64,000 nucleotides of DNA from Sandaracinus sp. GTDB lineage: Bacteria > Myxococcota_A > Polyangia > Polyangiales > Houyiibacteriaceae. The position numbers and the translations under genes are program-made. Below, in pieces: positions 1 to 9,157 of this stretch. Positions within the stretch are counted from its first letter, which is position 1. Each line of letters opens with the position of its first letter. Below the pieces are notes generated by a model. That model was given only the letters and a program-made list of their open reading frames with translations, did no database searches and was not told the DNA's origin. Location: assembly GCA_020633125.1 (NCBI GenBank), contig JACKEH010000001.1, positions 62,001-126,000 of the forward strand, in the 5' to 3' direction.

Positions 1-571
1 CTTGGTGCGTGTGCGAGGCGCAGGCCGCGACGTAGTCGACCCCGAGCGCGGCGTCGACGCGCGCGCGAATGGCGTCCGTGTCGTCGAGGAAGATCGAGAA
101 CGTGTCGAGCGAGACGAGCGCGATCGTCGTGCCGTTCTGCCGAAGCACGATCGCGCTCGCCCATTGCGGGTCGGCGATGCCGCTCGCCGGTCGTGGGCTC
201 CCGAAGCCGGCGATGAAGATCGGATCGAAGACGCCGTTGCCGTTTCGGTCCTCGAACTCGTCGCCGGCGAAGGGATCCCAGATCGCGTCGCCGTTGACGT
301 CGACCGAGAGTACGTCGCGGGTCTCCGAGAACGGAGGCGTGATGTCCACGCGTGCAGCGCCGACGAAGAGCGCGTCGTCCCCCGCCTCGTCGCAGCCGAC
401 GCGTCCGGGGCAGAAAACGTCGGGCTCGAAGGCCGGCTCTCCGGCGTCCGGCTCCACCGTCCCCGCGTCTTCGAGTCCGGTGTCGGGGGGGCCCCCGTCG
501 AGCACGGAGGGCCCGTCGTCGTCCCCGCACGCGAGTGAGAGAACCAACGCGAAGAAGAGCGCGGCGCGCAT
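1..571 (-). CDS. Neutral ceramidase-like lipoprotein, N-terminal part (truncated by window edge)
   Basis: The frame opens with ATG at 571 and is still open at the window edge, so only about 190 N-terminal residues are visible. It starts with a lipoprotein signal ending in LSLAC (lipid Cys15), followed by an Asp/Gly-rich linker. The sequence VGAARVDITPPF follows, which is typical of the start of neutral/alkaline ceramidase N-terminal domains, and SHTH near the edge resembles the metal-binding histidine motif of that family. The likely role is a membrane-anchored hydrolase facing the periplasm or outside. A GGAGA ribosome site precedes the ATG. The gene lies 11 bp downstream of the barrel-protein gene on the same strand, so they probably form an operon. 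The family call rests on motifs only and the catalytic body is outside the window. Confidence 0.72.
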   Translation of the reverse strand, partial: MRAALFFALVLSLACGDDDGPSVLDGGPPDTGLEDAGTVEPDAGEPAFEPDVFCPGRVGCDEAGDDALFVGAARVDITPPFSETRDVLSVDVNGDAIWDPFAGDEFEDRNGNGVFDPIFIAGFGSPRPASGIADPQWASAIVLRQNGTTIALVSLDTFSIFLDDTDAIRARVDAALGVDYVAACASHTHQ

Positions 572-582
572 GGGATGTCTCC

Positions 583-2406
583 TCAGAAAGCCAAGCCGGC
601 ACGAAGCCGGAGAAGACCGATCGTGCTCATGCGGCCGCCGTCCGCGTCGTCGAACGCGCGACCCGGCACCGCGACGCCGCCTTCGATGCCGAGCTCGAGG
701 TCGAGGTCGCGCGGCAGCGAGAGGTGGGCGATGGCCGAGGCGTCGACCTCGACGCCGAGGTCGCGGCTGCGACGGTCGCCGCCACGCCAACCGACCTGAC
801 GCGACTCGGCGCGCGCGCGGTAGGGGTCGACGACGTCGGTGGTGGCGCGGCCCCACACCCAGCCGGCCCGAAGGTCGAGCCACTCGACGGGGCGGATCGT
901 GTAGTGGTTGAAGAGGTAGGCCGCGCCCGAGACGCCGCCGTCGGTCGGGAGCAAATCGCTGCCCGGCGAAGGGCGGCCGACGAGCTCGTCGGATCGCGCG
1001 AGGTTCGCGGCGCGGGCGGTGCTCCACGCGAGCAGCTCGGGGAAGAGGATGAGCCCGATGCGATGGTCGGGGTGCATCGTCGATCGGCGCTGCGTGTCGT
1101 CTTCGGGGTTCGCGTCGCCGCTCGTCCAGCCGCCTTCGAGCACCGCGTCGACCGTCTCGCCTTCGCGGCCGACCTGCATCGCCCACATGCCCTGGCGCAC
1201 GTCTTGTTGCGGGTTCTCCGTCGTGCGCGCGAGGTTGGCGGTGCCGTGGAAGTAGGCGCCTTCGAAGCCGGCGAAGAGCTTGCCGCCCGAGGGCTCGGAG
1301 AACTCCCAGCGCGCGAAGAAGTCGACGATCCAGACCTTCAGCTTCTCTTCGATCTGCGCTGGGATGGGCCCACCGCCGAGCGCATCCGAGGTCTGGTGGC
1401 GGTAGACGACGTAGGCGCCCACGCCGCGGTCCTCGTCGCCGTAGAGCGCTGCCATCACCGCCTGCCACGCGCGCTCGTCGTCGCGGAGTTGCGCGATGGG
1501 GTCGGAGTACACGAGGTCGCCGGCCACGATGACGTTGAAGGGCACGTCGGCGCCGAAGGGGCGCGTCGCGAAGAGCAGGCGGATGTTTCGGTTGCCGTAG
1601 CGGTAGTCGCCGAAGGGCACCTCGTGGTCGCCGTCGTTGGCGAGCAGGCCCAGGCCCCAATGCGAGGGCTGAAGACCGGCGCGAATCAGACCGACCGGCG
1701 AGCGCCACGAGAGGTAGAGCCAACGCGGATCGACGCCGCCGGCGCGGAACGAGTCGTGCTCGTCGCGGGGGAGCTCCGCGGTGTCGACGCCCACCGTGCG
1801 GTCGCCGAAGACCACGCCGTCGAAGAGATCGATCTGACCGACGAGCTCGACGCCACGGCCAGCGAGGCGCGGGGTGAGGCGCAGCCATTGGGTGCCGAAG
1901 AGGTTCTGTCCGAGCTCGTCCGGGTAGCCGGTGCGCTCCTGCGTCTGCAGGGCGAGGTCGGTCATCGCGTGAAAGCGGAAGCGGTACTCACCCGTGAGCG
2001 CGAAGGGTCCTCGCGCGCGGTAGAGCGTCGGCTCGGCGGGCGCGTCGGCCTCGGTGGCGACGGCTTCGTTGGCGGCCACGGCTTCGGGCTCGAGGAATGC
2101 GGCTTCGCCGATCTCGCCTTCTTCACTCGCTTCCGTGGTCTCGGCCGAAGCCTCGTCGGCCGAAGCCTCGTCGGCGAGAGCCTCGTCGGCCGAAGCCTCG
2201 CCGGCCGAAGCCTCGTCGGTCGGCGCCTCTTCCGCAGTGGCTTCGGCGGAATCTTCGTCGGTCGTTTCGGCGGTGGTGGCCTCGGTTTCCGCATCGACGG
2301 TGGCCGCGGCATCGACGGACGGCTCCACCGGATCGGCCGCAGGCTCCTGCCCGCGCGCCGTCGACACGCACATCCACACGCCCAACGCGACCCACGCTCG
2401 TTTCAT
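583..2406 (-). CDS. Outer-membrane barrel-like protein, TIGR04551-like
   Basis: A protein of 607 residues with a signal peptide (MKRAWVALGVWMC...). An Ala/Glu/Thr-rich low-complexity arm covers roughly residues 20-115 and contains five SADEA-type pentapeptide repeats. After it comes a long domain of alternating aromatic and polar residues (for example SWRSPVGLIRAGLQPSHWGL and LLANDGDHEVPFGDYRYG) that looks like outer-membrane beta strands. This resembles the TIGR04551 family known from myxobacteria, recalled from motif similarity rather than a search. The ATG at 2406 is preferred over an in-frame ATG at 2430 because the hydrophobic signal starts there and GGGGTTCC precedes it. The function of the family is unknown. 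The ceramidase-like gene follows 11 bp downstream. Confidence 0.7.
   Translation of the reverse strand: MKRAWVALGVWMCVSTARGQEPAADPVEPSVDAAATVDAETEATTAETTDEDSAEATAEEAPTDEASAGEASADEALADEASADEASAETTEASEEGEIGEAAFLEPEAVAANEAVATEADAPAEPTLYRARGPFALTGEYRFRFHAMTDLALQTQERTGYPDELGQNLFGTQWLRLTPRLAGRGVELVGQIDLFDGVVFGDRTVGVDTAELPRDEHDSFRAGGVDPRWLYLSWRSPVGLIRAGLQPSHWGLGLLANDGDHEVPFGDYRYGNRNIRLLFATRPFGADVPFNVIVAGDLVYSDPIAQLRDDERAWQAVMAALYGDEDRGVGAYVVYRHQTSDALGGGPIPAQIEEKLKVWIVDFFARWEFSEPSGGKLFAGFEGAYFHGTANLARTTENPQQDVRQGMWAMQVGREGETVDAVLEGGWTSGDANPEDDTQRRSTMHPDHRIGLILFPELLAWSTARAANLARSDELVGRPSPGSDLLPTDGGVSGAAYLFNHYTIRPVEWLDLRAGWVWGRATTDVVDPYRARAESRQVGWRGGDRRSRDLGVEVDASAIAHLSLPRDLDLELGIEGGVAVPGRAFDDADGGRMSTIGLLRLRAGLAF
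2147..2222. repeat. 15-bp in-frame repeats encoding SADEA pentapeptides
   Basis: Imperfect copies of gccgaagcctcgtcg run through the N-terminal arm of the barrel-protein gene. On the minus strand they read as repeated Ser-Ala-Asp-Glu-Ala. The unit is a multiple of three, so gain or loss of copies would change arm length without breaking the frame. Confidence 0.8.
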
Positions 2407-2580
2407 GGAACCCCGGAGAAGTTGCGGCACCGTACTCGTTGCGGCGTGCGTGTTTCAACGTCGCTTGCTTACACCTGCTGCCTTACGCGGGCGGCGCGAC
2501 GTCGAGGCGCTCCGGGACGGAAACCCATCGGTTGTCGCGTTCTTGCGACGCCTGCTACGTCAGGCGCGGAGCTCCGCCTC

Positions 2581-4218
2581 ATGATTCGACCTCTTCGCCG
2601 TTCGCTTCTGCTCGTGCTCCTGCTCGCGCTCGCGTGCGGCGACGAAGAGGGTCCGCGTGTGCCGATTCCCGTCGCGACCACGGACGAGGTGCCGACGCCG
2701 GTGGACACGGGTTTCGAGCCTCGCCAGGGCGAGACCTTTCCGCAGGGGGTGGCGAGCGTCTCGGTCGAGGGTCTCCCGGTGCCCGACGCTGCGACGACGC
2801 ACGCGCTGCTCGTCTCCGATCTCGACGGCGACGGAGACCGCGACGCGTTGCTCCTCCGGGTCGATGCCGCGCGTCAGGTGGTCGGGGTGTCGGTCGCGAT
2901 CCGAGAAGGCGGTACGTTCCGCGTGCGGGCGCCCTCGCCTTTGCCGCTCGAAGGCTGCGTGGTGGAAGCCGCGAGCCTCACGCATCCGACGCGCAGCAGC
3001 TTCGTCGCCGAGGCGCGCACCCGCTGCACCGCGGAGGGTGTCGACGAGTCGCGCACCTTGCGTTGGATTCTCTCGAACGAGGCCTCGCCTCGCGTGCGTC
3101 TCGTGACCTCGACGCGTGGCGAGACGACGTTGCGCTTCGCCTTCGAGGACCTCGACGACGACGGCCACGAGGACGTGCGAGGCACCGTCGAAGCGGCAGG
3201 GCGCGAGACCACGCTGCACTGGCTCGATCGACCGGGAGGGCTCGCGCTCGACCGTGCGGAGCCCGCAGCCTCCGTGCGGGCCGCGATGGCCGACGCGCGC
3301 GAGCGGGGGCTGGTGTTGGCGCGCGCGCTCTGCCTCGGTGACGACGCGACGCTTCGCCTGGGTCCCGGTCGTTGGGGGCTCGACTGTCCGGAAGAGCTGC
3401 TCGGGGCAGCGCGCGTCGCGCAGACCGACGCGCTGCTTCGCGCGGGGCGTTTGGTCGAGGCGCTCGCCGCGCTCGACGCGGGAGCGGTCGCTTCGGCGGA
3501 GGCGCTCGACGCGGCCGCGCGTTCGGGAATCACCCAGACGCGGCTGCCCTTCCCGTACCGCGGTGAGCCGAGCCTCGACGTGACACACCTCGCGCTGGGG
3601 TTCCTCGCTTCGGAGGGGGCGCCCGAGCTGCGGGTCCAAGGCGCGTCGATCGATCGGGTCGGTCGGGATGGACGGGCCCGGCCGGCGGATGCGGAGCCGC
3701 CCGTGCTTCGTTCCGGCGACGAGCCCCCGTGGACCGTGGTGCGCACCCGCGGCAACGGGTGCGGGGCGGAGGCCAGCCTCGCGCTCTTCTTGGGCGGCAC
3801 GCTCGGGGGCGCGCACGAGGTGACGCTCGCGCGGCCCGACGGGTGTGAGAACGAAGATGCGCGGCCCTGGCGGGTCGTCGGGTGGGCGCCTCAGGGCCTC
3901 TTGGCGGCGCGCCTCGGGGAGCGCCGGGTGGTGCCGATCACCACCGACGGTTTGCCGGCCGGGGATCCGGTGGTGCTCGACGCGGACGCGCCTTGGCCCG
4001 CGCCGGCACGAGGGGGTCGGGTCACGCCGGATGGCGACACGTGGATCCTCGAACGCCCGGAGGGGGTGCTCGTCTTCTCGGGCGGTCGGGTCGAGCTCTG
4101 GCGGCCCGAAGGGTGGGCCCAAGGGCCGGCGCCCAGCGCCGCTGCAGTGTCGGCGGACGGCAGCGAGGTCGCGGTTCTGCGGGGGGATGCGATTTGGATC
4201 CTCTCGTCCGCCCGTTGA
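2581..4218 (+). CDS. Lipoprotein with FG-GAP/VCBS-like calcium-loop motifs
   Basis: A lipoprotein of 545 residues with the signal MIRPLRRSLLLVLLLALAC (lipid Cys19). Two Asp-rich loops, DLDGDGDRDALLL and DLDDDGHEDV, resemble the calcium-binding loops of FG-GAP/VCBS repeats, which suggests a beta-propeller-like N-terminal half. The C-terminal part has a repetitive beta pattern ending in VSADGSEVAVLRGDAIWIL, like a propeller blade. The ATG at 2581 was chosen because it starts the signal peptide. The frame is open far upstream, but that stretch is antisense to the barrel-protein gene. The next lipoprotein gene starts 34 bp downstream, so the two are probably co-transcribed. No specific function can be assigned. 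Confidence 0.75.
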   Translation: MIRPLRRSLLLVLLLALACGDEEGPRVPIPVATTDEVPTPVDTGFEPRQGETFPQGVASVSVEGLPVPDAATTHALLVSDLDGDGDRDALLLRVDAARQVVGVSVAIREGGTFRVRAPSPLPLEGCVVEAASLTHPTRSSFVAEARTRCTAEGVDESRTLRWILSNEASPRVRLVTSTRGETTLRFAFEDLDDDGHEDVRGTVEAAGRETTLHWLDRPGGLALDRAEPAASVRAAMADARERGLVLARALCLGDDATLRLGPGRWGLDCPEELLGAARVAQTDALLRAGRLVEALAALDAGAVASAEALDAAARSGITQTRLPFPYRGEPSLDVTHLALGFLASEGAPELRVQGASIDRVGRDGRARPADAEPPVLRSGDEPPWTVVRTRGNGCGAEASLALFLGGTLGGAHEVTLARPDGCENEDARPWRVVGWAPQGLLAARLGERRVVPITTDGLPAGDPVVLDADAPWPAPARGGRVTPDGDTWILERPEGVLVFSGGRVELWRPEGWAQGPAPSAAAVSADGSEVAVLRGDAIWILSSAR

Positions 4219-4252
4219 ACCCAGGGGCGGAGGCTGCTACTTCGCCGGATCG

Positions 4253-5530
4253 ATGAAGCTTTCGGCGACGCTGCTGCTCCTCGTCCTCGCCAGCTGTCGC
4301 ACCGGACAGGACACGCCTCAGCCGACGCCGTGCATGTCGGACAGCGAGTGCCGGGCGGATCGCATCTGCCACGAGGGTCGTTGTCGTTTCCTCGAAGAGG
4401 TGCGGGCGGAGCTCGGCGCGCAGACCTCGATCGGTGGGGAAGCGAACGTCGACGCGAGTGTGCCCCCGGCCCCGGACGCGGCGGTCGAGGCGCCCGTCTT
4501 CGCCGAGCTGCCGATGTTCATGGGGGGGCCACGTCATCGTGGGCGCACCGCGAACGCGGGGCCGGCGACCGAGCCGCGCCGGGCGTGGACGCATCGGACG
4601 CGGGCGCGAGTGTTCGCGTCGCCGGTCGTCGGTCCGGACGGGACCGTCTACGTGGGCAGCCTCGACAAGACCTTCTCCGCGGTCGCAGCCGACGGGACCC
4701 TGCGCTGGCGCTACGTCGCAGGGGACAAGATTTACGCGAGCGCGGCGCTCGCGGCCGACGGGACGGTGTACGTCGGCAGCCTCGACCATCACCTCGTCGC
4801 GCTCGAGCCGTCGGGGCGCGTGAAGTGGCGTTTGGATCTCGGCGACGAGATCGACGCCAGCCCGACCGTGGGGCCGGACGGGACCGTGTATGCGTCCGCG
4901 GCCGGGGTGTACGCGGTCGACCCGGCGGGGGCGATTCGCTGGCACGTGCCCACCGCGTCGCACGTCCGCAGCTCGCCCGCCTTGCATCCCGAGGGCTTCG
5001 TCGTCGTGGGGACCCCAGAAGGAACCGTGGTGGCGGTGCGCACGAACGGCGAGGTGGCGTGGCGCGCCGAGGCTGGTGCGAGCATCGACGGGGCGGCCGC
5101 CATCACCGACGACGGGATGATCGTGGTCGGGACCGACCGTGGGCACGTGGTGGCGTTCGATGCGAGTGGGGCCGAGCGCTGGCGCTTCGAGACCGGTGAC
5201 GACGTACGCGCGACGCCGGCCGTGGCGCCAGACGGAACCTTGGTGGTCGGGAGCTACGACCGTCACGTGTACGCGTTGTCGGCGGCGGGTCAGCTTCGGT
5301 GGCGCTTCGAGACGACGGGACGCTTGCGCGCGTCGGCGCGCATCGATCCGGAGGGTCGCATCTACGTCGGCTCGCAGGACGACGGGCTCTATTGTTTGTC
5401 GCCAGCGGGCGAGCTGCTGTGGCGGGTCGAGGTCGGGCAGGACATCGACAGCACGGCGGCGATTGGCGGCGATGGGACGCTCTACGTCGGCGCGGACGAC
5501 GGCGGGCTTCACGCGTTCGTCGCGCGCTGA
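4253..5530 (+). CDS. PQQ-type beta-propeller lipoprotein
   Basis: A protein of 425 residues with a lipobox at LASC (Cys15). A short Cys-containing segment (CMSDSECRADRICHEGRC) follows, resembling the Cys-rich motifs of myxobacterial surface proteins, and then a Pro/Ala linker. From about residue 95 there are at least eight blades of the pattern DGTVYVGS-x-D-x-x-x-x-A-x-x-x-x-G-x-x-x-W-R, the hallmark of PQQ-like (BamB-type) propellers. The catalytic residues of quinoprotein dehydrogenases are not visible, so a binding or scaffolding role outside the inner membrane is more likely than an enzyme. It lies 34 bp after the previous lipoprotein gene. Confidence 0.85.
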   Translation: MKLSATLLLLVLASCRTGQDTPQPTPCMSDSECRADRICHEGRCRFLEEVRAELGAQTSIGGEANVDASVPPAPDAAVEAPVFAELPMFMGGPRHRGRTANAGPATEPRRAWTHRTRARVFASPVVGPDGTVYVGSLDKTFSAVAADGTLRWRYVAGDKIYASAALAADGTVYVGSLDHHLVALEPSGRVKWRLDLGDEIDASPTVGPDGTVYASAAGVYAVDPAGAIRWHVPTASHVRSSPALHPEGFVVVGTPEGTVVAVRTNGEVAWRAEAGASIDGAAAITDDGMIVVGTDRGHVVAFDASGAERWRFETGDDVRATPAVAPDGTLVVGSYDRHVYALSAAGQLRWRFETTGRLRASARIDPEGRIYVGSQDDGLYCLSPAGELLWRVEVGQDIDSTAAIGGDGTLYVGADDGGLHAFVAR

Positions 5531-5860
5531 GCCTCCGTCGCGCGTCGAGCGTTCGTCGCGCGTCGAGCGTTGTGCGTCGTGCCTTCGACGACGATGGGAC
5601 CCGACGTCGGCGTAGACGACGTATGTGCGAGAGAACGGCGGGCGGCGTCGGTTGAGCACGCGTGGTCGGTGAGCGGCGGCGCATCGACACGGGTACCCAC
5701 GTGCGCGATGTCGACTCGACCGACGACAAACCGACCGAACGCGGGTCGGACGCGGTGGCGGCCGCCACGCCATCGCCGCCGATCCGCCGCCACTCGACTC
5801 GCAGGTACGCGAAATCGTTGAGCGCGGCATCGGCACGAGGGTTGAAAAGGAGTCGCGGCG
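5531..5860. other. Non-coding gap upstream of the transposase gene, with an 18-bp duplication
   Basis: No convincing gene was found in this 330-bp gap. Two exact tandem copies of cgtcgcgcgtcgagcgtt sit at 5536-5553 and 5554-5571. A 14-bp perfect palindrome (gtggcggccgccac) lies at 5755-5768. A Shine-Dalgarno-like aaaaggag near 5846 serves the transposase gene. Confidence 0.6.
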
Positions 5861-7240
5861 ATGCGTCCGCGGCTCGTCACTCCGAACGCGTGCGTCGCGC
5901 TCACGCGGCGGACGGTGTTGCGCAAGGCGTTCGTGGCGCCGTGGGCGGGGGCGTCGCGGCACGCGCTGAGGTCGCGTCCCGAAGTGACGGCGGCGCGTGA
6001 GGCGGGCGCGACGTGTTGGGACGAGGTCGGGCAGACGTTCGCGTATGCGGCGGCGCTGGCGCAACGGGCGACGGGCATCGATTGGCATCAGCTGGTGCTG
6101 AACGTGAACCATCACCACAGCCAAGCGACGCCGCGGGAGTACGAGCTGGCGGAGGCGACGCGGGTGTTGCATCGGACGACGGCCGGTGCGCTCAACCGGT
6201 TGTTGAGGGAGCGTGGTTTCGATGCGCCGGGGTCGGTGTGGGACAAGCGGCAGACGCATTGGCAGACGCTGGTGGACTTGGAGGCGGTGGCGTCGCGGCT
6301 CGTGTACGACGACGTGAACTGCGTGACGGCGGGTTGGGTGGCGCATCCGCTCGACGTGCCCTTCGGGCACCACCTCGGGTTCGAGCATTGGAAGGCGGGT
6401 GGGCTCGCGGTGCCGAAGCCGGACAACCCGTACTTCTCGAAGTGGATGCCCGCAGAGCTCGAGCTTCGGCTGACGCCGCCGATTGCGTTGGTTCGTGAGT
6501 TCGAGGGGGACGTCGACGCGGTCGTGGCGGCGATGTCGGCGTTGCGTGAGAAGCGGTTGAAAGGGCTCGGGGCGCAGTCGGTGCGTGGCGTCGCGGCGCT
6601 GAGCGCGGTGCATCCGTGGGACGAGCCGGACACGGAGGTGGAGGAGGACGGTGACTCGAGACCCTTCGCGGTCGGGCGTGCGGGCGAGGAAGGGAAGGCG
6701 TTGCGCGACCACTGCAAGGGCGAGCTCTACGGGTTTTTGCACGGTCACCACGACCGCGTCGATGCGTGGAAGAAGGGCGACCGCACGAGCCCGTTTCCGG
6801 CGGGCACGCTTCGCGGGCATACGTTTTTGGGCATGGCGCTCGACGTGCCGGCCGCGGACGCCGTGTTGTGCGCGCCCTTTCCTTCGCGGGAGGAGGTCGA
6901 GACGGAGCTCGCGGAGAAGCGTGCGGCGCGGGAGAAGTTGGAGGCGGCACGACGGGAGCGGGCGCGGATTCGTGAAGAGCGTCGGCAGCGCGCGGAAACG
7001 TTTGCGGAGGTCGACGAGCTCGAGCGTGCGTTCGAGGACGCGATGCGTCGGGTGAAGGTCGCGGGAGACCCGCTGCGTCGTGTGCCGGTGCTCGACGTGC
7101 CCACGCCGGAGGACATCACGCGTCGCGCGCTGGGGGCGAAGCGGCCGTGTGCGAAGGACGGGAAGCGTGTGGTCGTGCTTCGTACGCGTGCTCGTGCGGT
7201 CACGCGGCGTCGGCGGGGAAACAACGACCCACCCGAGTGA
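5861..7240 (+). CDS. Y1-type (IS200/REP-associated tyrosine) transposase-like protein
   Basis: A protein of 459 residues. The N-terminal LVTPNACVALTRRT and the spacing of later motifs match Y1_Tnp/REP-associated transposases (RAYTs), single-strand DNA nucleases that act on short palindromes. The HUH motif is read as H84-H85-H86 (NHHHSQ) and the candidate catalytic tyrosine is Y149 in YDDVNCVTAGWV, matching the usual Y-x-x-x-N-P-V-x-A-G-L-V. The last 120 residues form a charged, helical, Arg/Glu-rich extension not found in minimal RAYTs. An aaaaggag site precedes the ATG. Codon choice (many CGT and TTG codons) differs from neighbouring genes, which suggests acquisition. Tandem hairpin-capable repeats lie 190 bp downstream. 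The family call is fairly sure; present activity is unknown. Confidence 0.78.
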   Translation: MRPRLVTPNACVALTRRTVLRKAFVAPWAGASRHALRSRPEVTAAREAGATCWDEVGQTFAYAAALAQRATGIDWHQLVLNVNHHHSQATPREYELAEATRVLHRTTAGALNRLLRERGFDAPGSVWDKRQTHWQTLVDLEAVASRLVYDDVNCVTAGWVAHPLDVPFGHHLGFEHWKAGGLAVPKPDNPYFSKWMPAELELRLTPPIALVREFEGDVDAVVAAMSALREKRLKGLGAQSVRGVAALSAVHPWDEPDTEVEEDGDSRPFAVGRAGEEGKALRDHCKGELYGFLHGHHDRVDAWKKGDRTSPFPAGTLRGHTFLGMALDVPAADAVLCAPFPSREEVETELAEKRAAREKLEAARRERARIREERRQRAETFAEVDELERAFEDAMRRVKVAGDPLRRVPVLDVPTPEDITRRALGAKRPCAKDGKRVVVLRTRARAVTRRRRGNNDPPE

Positions 7241-7425
7241 GCGGAGACCGCCCGGTGAGGCGATGCGCGGCACGGTTTCGGCCCGGGCCGCGCATCGGTG
7301 CGTCCGTCGTGCGGTGTGATTCCGTTCGCACGCAGAGAGTCCGTTCGTGTTGAAGCTGTCGGATCTCGGTGCACCGCGTGATGGCACTCGGAGACACCTC
7401 CCGACAACTCCGCGCGTTGTCACCT

Positions 7426-7539
7426 CGTACGCCCGGTCGCGGTACCTCGTGCTCGTCGGGACGCGTACGCCCGGTCGCGGTACCTCGTGCTCGTCGGGAC
7501 GCGTACGCCCGGTCGCGGTACCTCGTGCTCGTCGGGACG
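7426..7539. repeat. Three exact 38-bp tandem repeats next to the transposase gene
   Basis: Copies start at 7426, 7464 and 7502. Each contains the palindrome ggtacc and the arms cccgg...cgggac, which can fold into an imperfect hairpin. The array sits in the 344-bp space between the convergent transposase and LysR genes. The rest of that gap (7241-7425 and 7540-7584) shows no gene. Confidence 0.9.
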
Positions 7540-7584
7540 CGCCTCGCGTGCTCGTAGGGACGCGCCTCGCCTCCGGGCAGGCGC

Positions 7585-8493
7585 TCACTTCGCTCGACCC
7601 ATTTGTCGCGGCAGCGCGCTGCCCAGGTGCTCCACGACCGCCCGAACCACCCCACGTGGCCGCTTGGACGCCGGCCAGATCGCATGCACCGACGCTGGCG
7701 GCGACGACCACCCGCGCAGGAGCGGTACGAGACGCTTCTCCCGCAAATCCTCGTCCACGAGCCAATCCGCAAGCAAGGCGACGCCCAACCCCGCACGTGC
7801 GAGCTCGAGCACCGCGTCGCTGTGGTTCGCGCCCACGCCACCTCCCACGGGCACCGCGACCTCCGCCTCCCCCTCCCTCCGAAACCGCCAAACCGTGCGG
7901 GTCGTGGTGTCGACGTGGGAGAGGCACCGATGCCCACGAAGCTCGCGCGGGTGGCGAGGTCGCCCATTCGCGACGAGGTACTCCTTCGACGCCACGAGCA
8001 CCCGCCCGCCGTCCGCGAGCTTCCGACTCCGATCGCTCGTGTCGACGGGCTCCCCCACCCGCACGGCCAAGTCGAACCCTTCGTCGACCAGACTCACGTA
8101 CCGGTCACTCAACACGAGTTGCACCTCGACCCCGGCGTTCGCGCGAAGAAACGGCACCAACGCGGGCACGACGTGCCGTCGCCCGAAGACGACCGGCAAA
8201 CTCATTCGAAGTCTCCCCTGCGGTCGGTCGTCGCGCGCCACCGACGCCTCGAGCTCCTCGTACGCCGCCAACACGTCTCGCGCGTGCCCGAGGAAGAGCT
8301 GCCCCGCCTCCGTGAAGCGCAGCGCCCGCGTGGTTCGCTCCACCAACGCCACGCCATGCTCCTCCTCGAGCGCCGCCACCCACTTGCTCGCCGTCGACTG
8401 CTTCACCCCCAAGTCGCGAGCCGCTCCCGTGAAGCTCTCCCGCTCCGCGAGACGAACGAACAAACGCAGCGCCTCGATTCGGTCCACGTCCAA
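7585..8493 (-). CDS. LysR-family transcriptional regulator
   Basis: A 302-residue protein of typical LysR length. The N-terminal winged helix-turn-helix spans about residues 1-62 (RIEALRLFVRLAERESFTGA, then DLGVKQSTASKWVAALE). A periplasmic-binding-like effector domain follows from about residue 90, with DLAVRVGEP and the C-terminal GLGVALLADWL typical of the CrgA-like subgroup. It is divergent from the YceI/oxidoreductase pair across a 109-bp spacer and probably controls it. Short dyad and direct repeats in that spacer are candidate operators. The inducer is unknown. Confidence 0.93.
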   Translation of the reverse strand: MDVDRIEALRLFVRLAERESFTGAARDLGVKQSTASKWVAALEEEHGVALVERTTRALRFTEAGQLFLGHARDVLAAYEELEASVARDDRPQGRLRMSLPVVFGRRHVVPALVPFLRANAGVEVQLVLSDRYVSLVDEGFDLAVRVGEPVDTSDRSRKLADGGRVLVASKEYLVANGRPRHPRELRGHRCLSHVDTTTRTVWRFRREGEAEVAVPVGGGVGANHSDAVLELARAGLGVALLADWLVDEDLREKRLVPLLRGWSSPPASVHAIWPASKRPRGVVRAVVEHLGSALPRQMGRAK

Positions 8494-8502
8494 CCTCCCT
8501 AA

Positions 8503-8555
8503 CCGGCATGAATCCTACGCCGATCCAGTCGTAGTCTACCCCGTTCGGCATGAGT
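8503..8555. promoter_or_regulatory. Candidate LysR operator region
   Basis: The divergent spacer contains a perfect dyad ctacg-N10-cgtag at 8515-8534. It also carries two copies of cggcatga (near 8503 and 8548) flanking it. LysR proteins usually bind dyads of this size in the divergent promoter they control. The assignment is inferred from position and symmetry only. Confidence 0.35.
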
Positions 8556-8602
8556 AAGAGATCCCTCGACCCGGCAGCGATGCCACACCCGAGGAGACCC
8601 CG

Positions 8603-9157
8603 ATGCCCTTCGAAGCCAACCCCGACACCACGGTCGAATACGAGCTCGATCCCACCCACACCACCGTCGCCTTCCGCATCCGCCACATGATGGTCACGTG
8701 GCAACGCGGCCGCTTTCGCAGCGTCCGAGGTCGGCTGTGGCTCGACCGCGAGGACCCCACGCGCTCACGCGTCGAAGCCGAGATCGACGTCGCTTCCCTC
8801 GACACCGACGTCGCCGCGAGAGACGAGCACCTTCGCAGCGCCGACTTCTTCGACGCCACGAACCACCCGACCATGCGCTTCACGTCGACGAGGATCACGG
8901 CCCTCGAAGACCGCTTGCGTGTCGAAGGTGAGCTCGAGATTCGCGGCATTCGTCGCCCCACCGTCCTCGACACCGACACAATCTCCCCCGAGAGCCTGGA
9001 CCCCTTCGGCATGCTCAAGGTCGGCACGTCCGCCCGAACCACACTCTCGCGCAAGGACTACGGCCTCGTCTGGAACGCGGTGCTCGAAACCGGTGGCGTC
9101 GCGGTCGGCGACACGGTGCACGTCGAGCTCGACCTTCAGTTCCAGAGGAAGCCGTGA
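8603..9157 (+). CDS. YceI-family protein
   Basis: A protein of 184 residues covering the whole YceI lipocalin-like barrel, which binds polyisoprenoid-type lipids in known members. Diagnostic parts are the opening YELDPTHTTVAFRIRHMMV, the central SADFFDATNHPTMRFTSTRI and the late SRKDYGLVWN. No signal peptide is visible, so this copy is probably cytoplasmic, unlike E. coli YceI. A GAGGAGA ribosome site precedes the ATG. Its stop overlaps the GTG of the oxidoreductase gene, so the two are translationally coupled. It is divergent from the LysR gene. Confidence 0.92.
   Translation: MPFEANPDTTVEYELDPTHTTVAFRIRHMMVTWQRGRFRSVRGRLWLDREDPTRSRVEAEIDVASLDTDVAARDEHLRSADFFDATNHPTMRFTSTRITALEDRLRVEGELEIRGIRRPTVLDTDTISPESLDPFGMLKVGTSARTTLSRKDYGLVWNAVLETGGVAVGDTVHVELDLQFQRKP

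Noticed and set aside
352..2580. Long plus-strand open frame antisense to the barrel-protein gene, continuing into the lipoprotein at 2581
   Set aside because: The upstream part is Arg/Ala/Val-rich with no domain and lies opposite a gene with a signal peptide and barrel pattern; the true start is the signal-peptide ATG at 2581.
7426..7539. CRISPR array
   Set aside because: Three directly abutting identical units without spacers, and no cas genes in the window.
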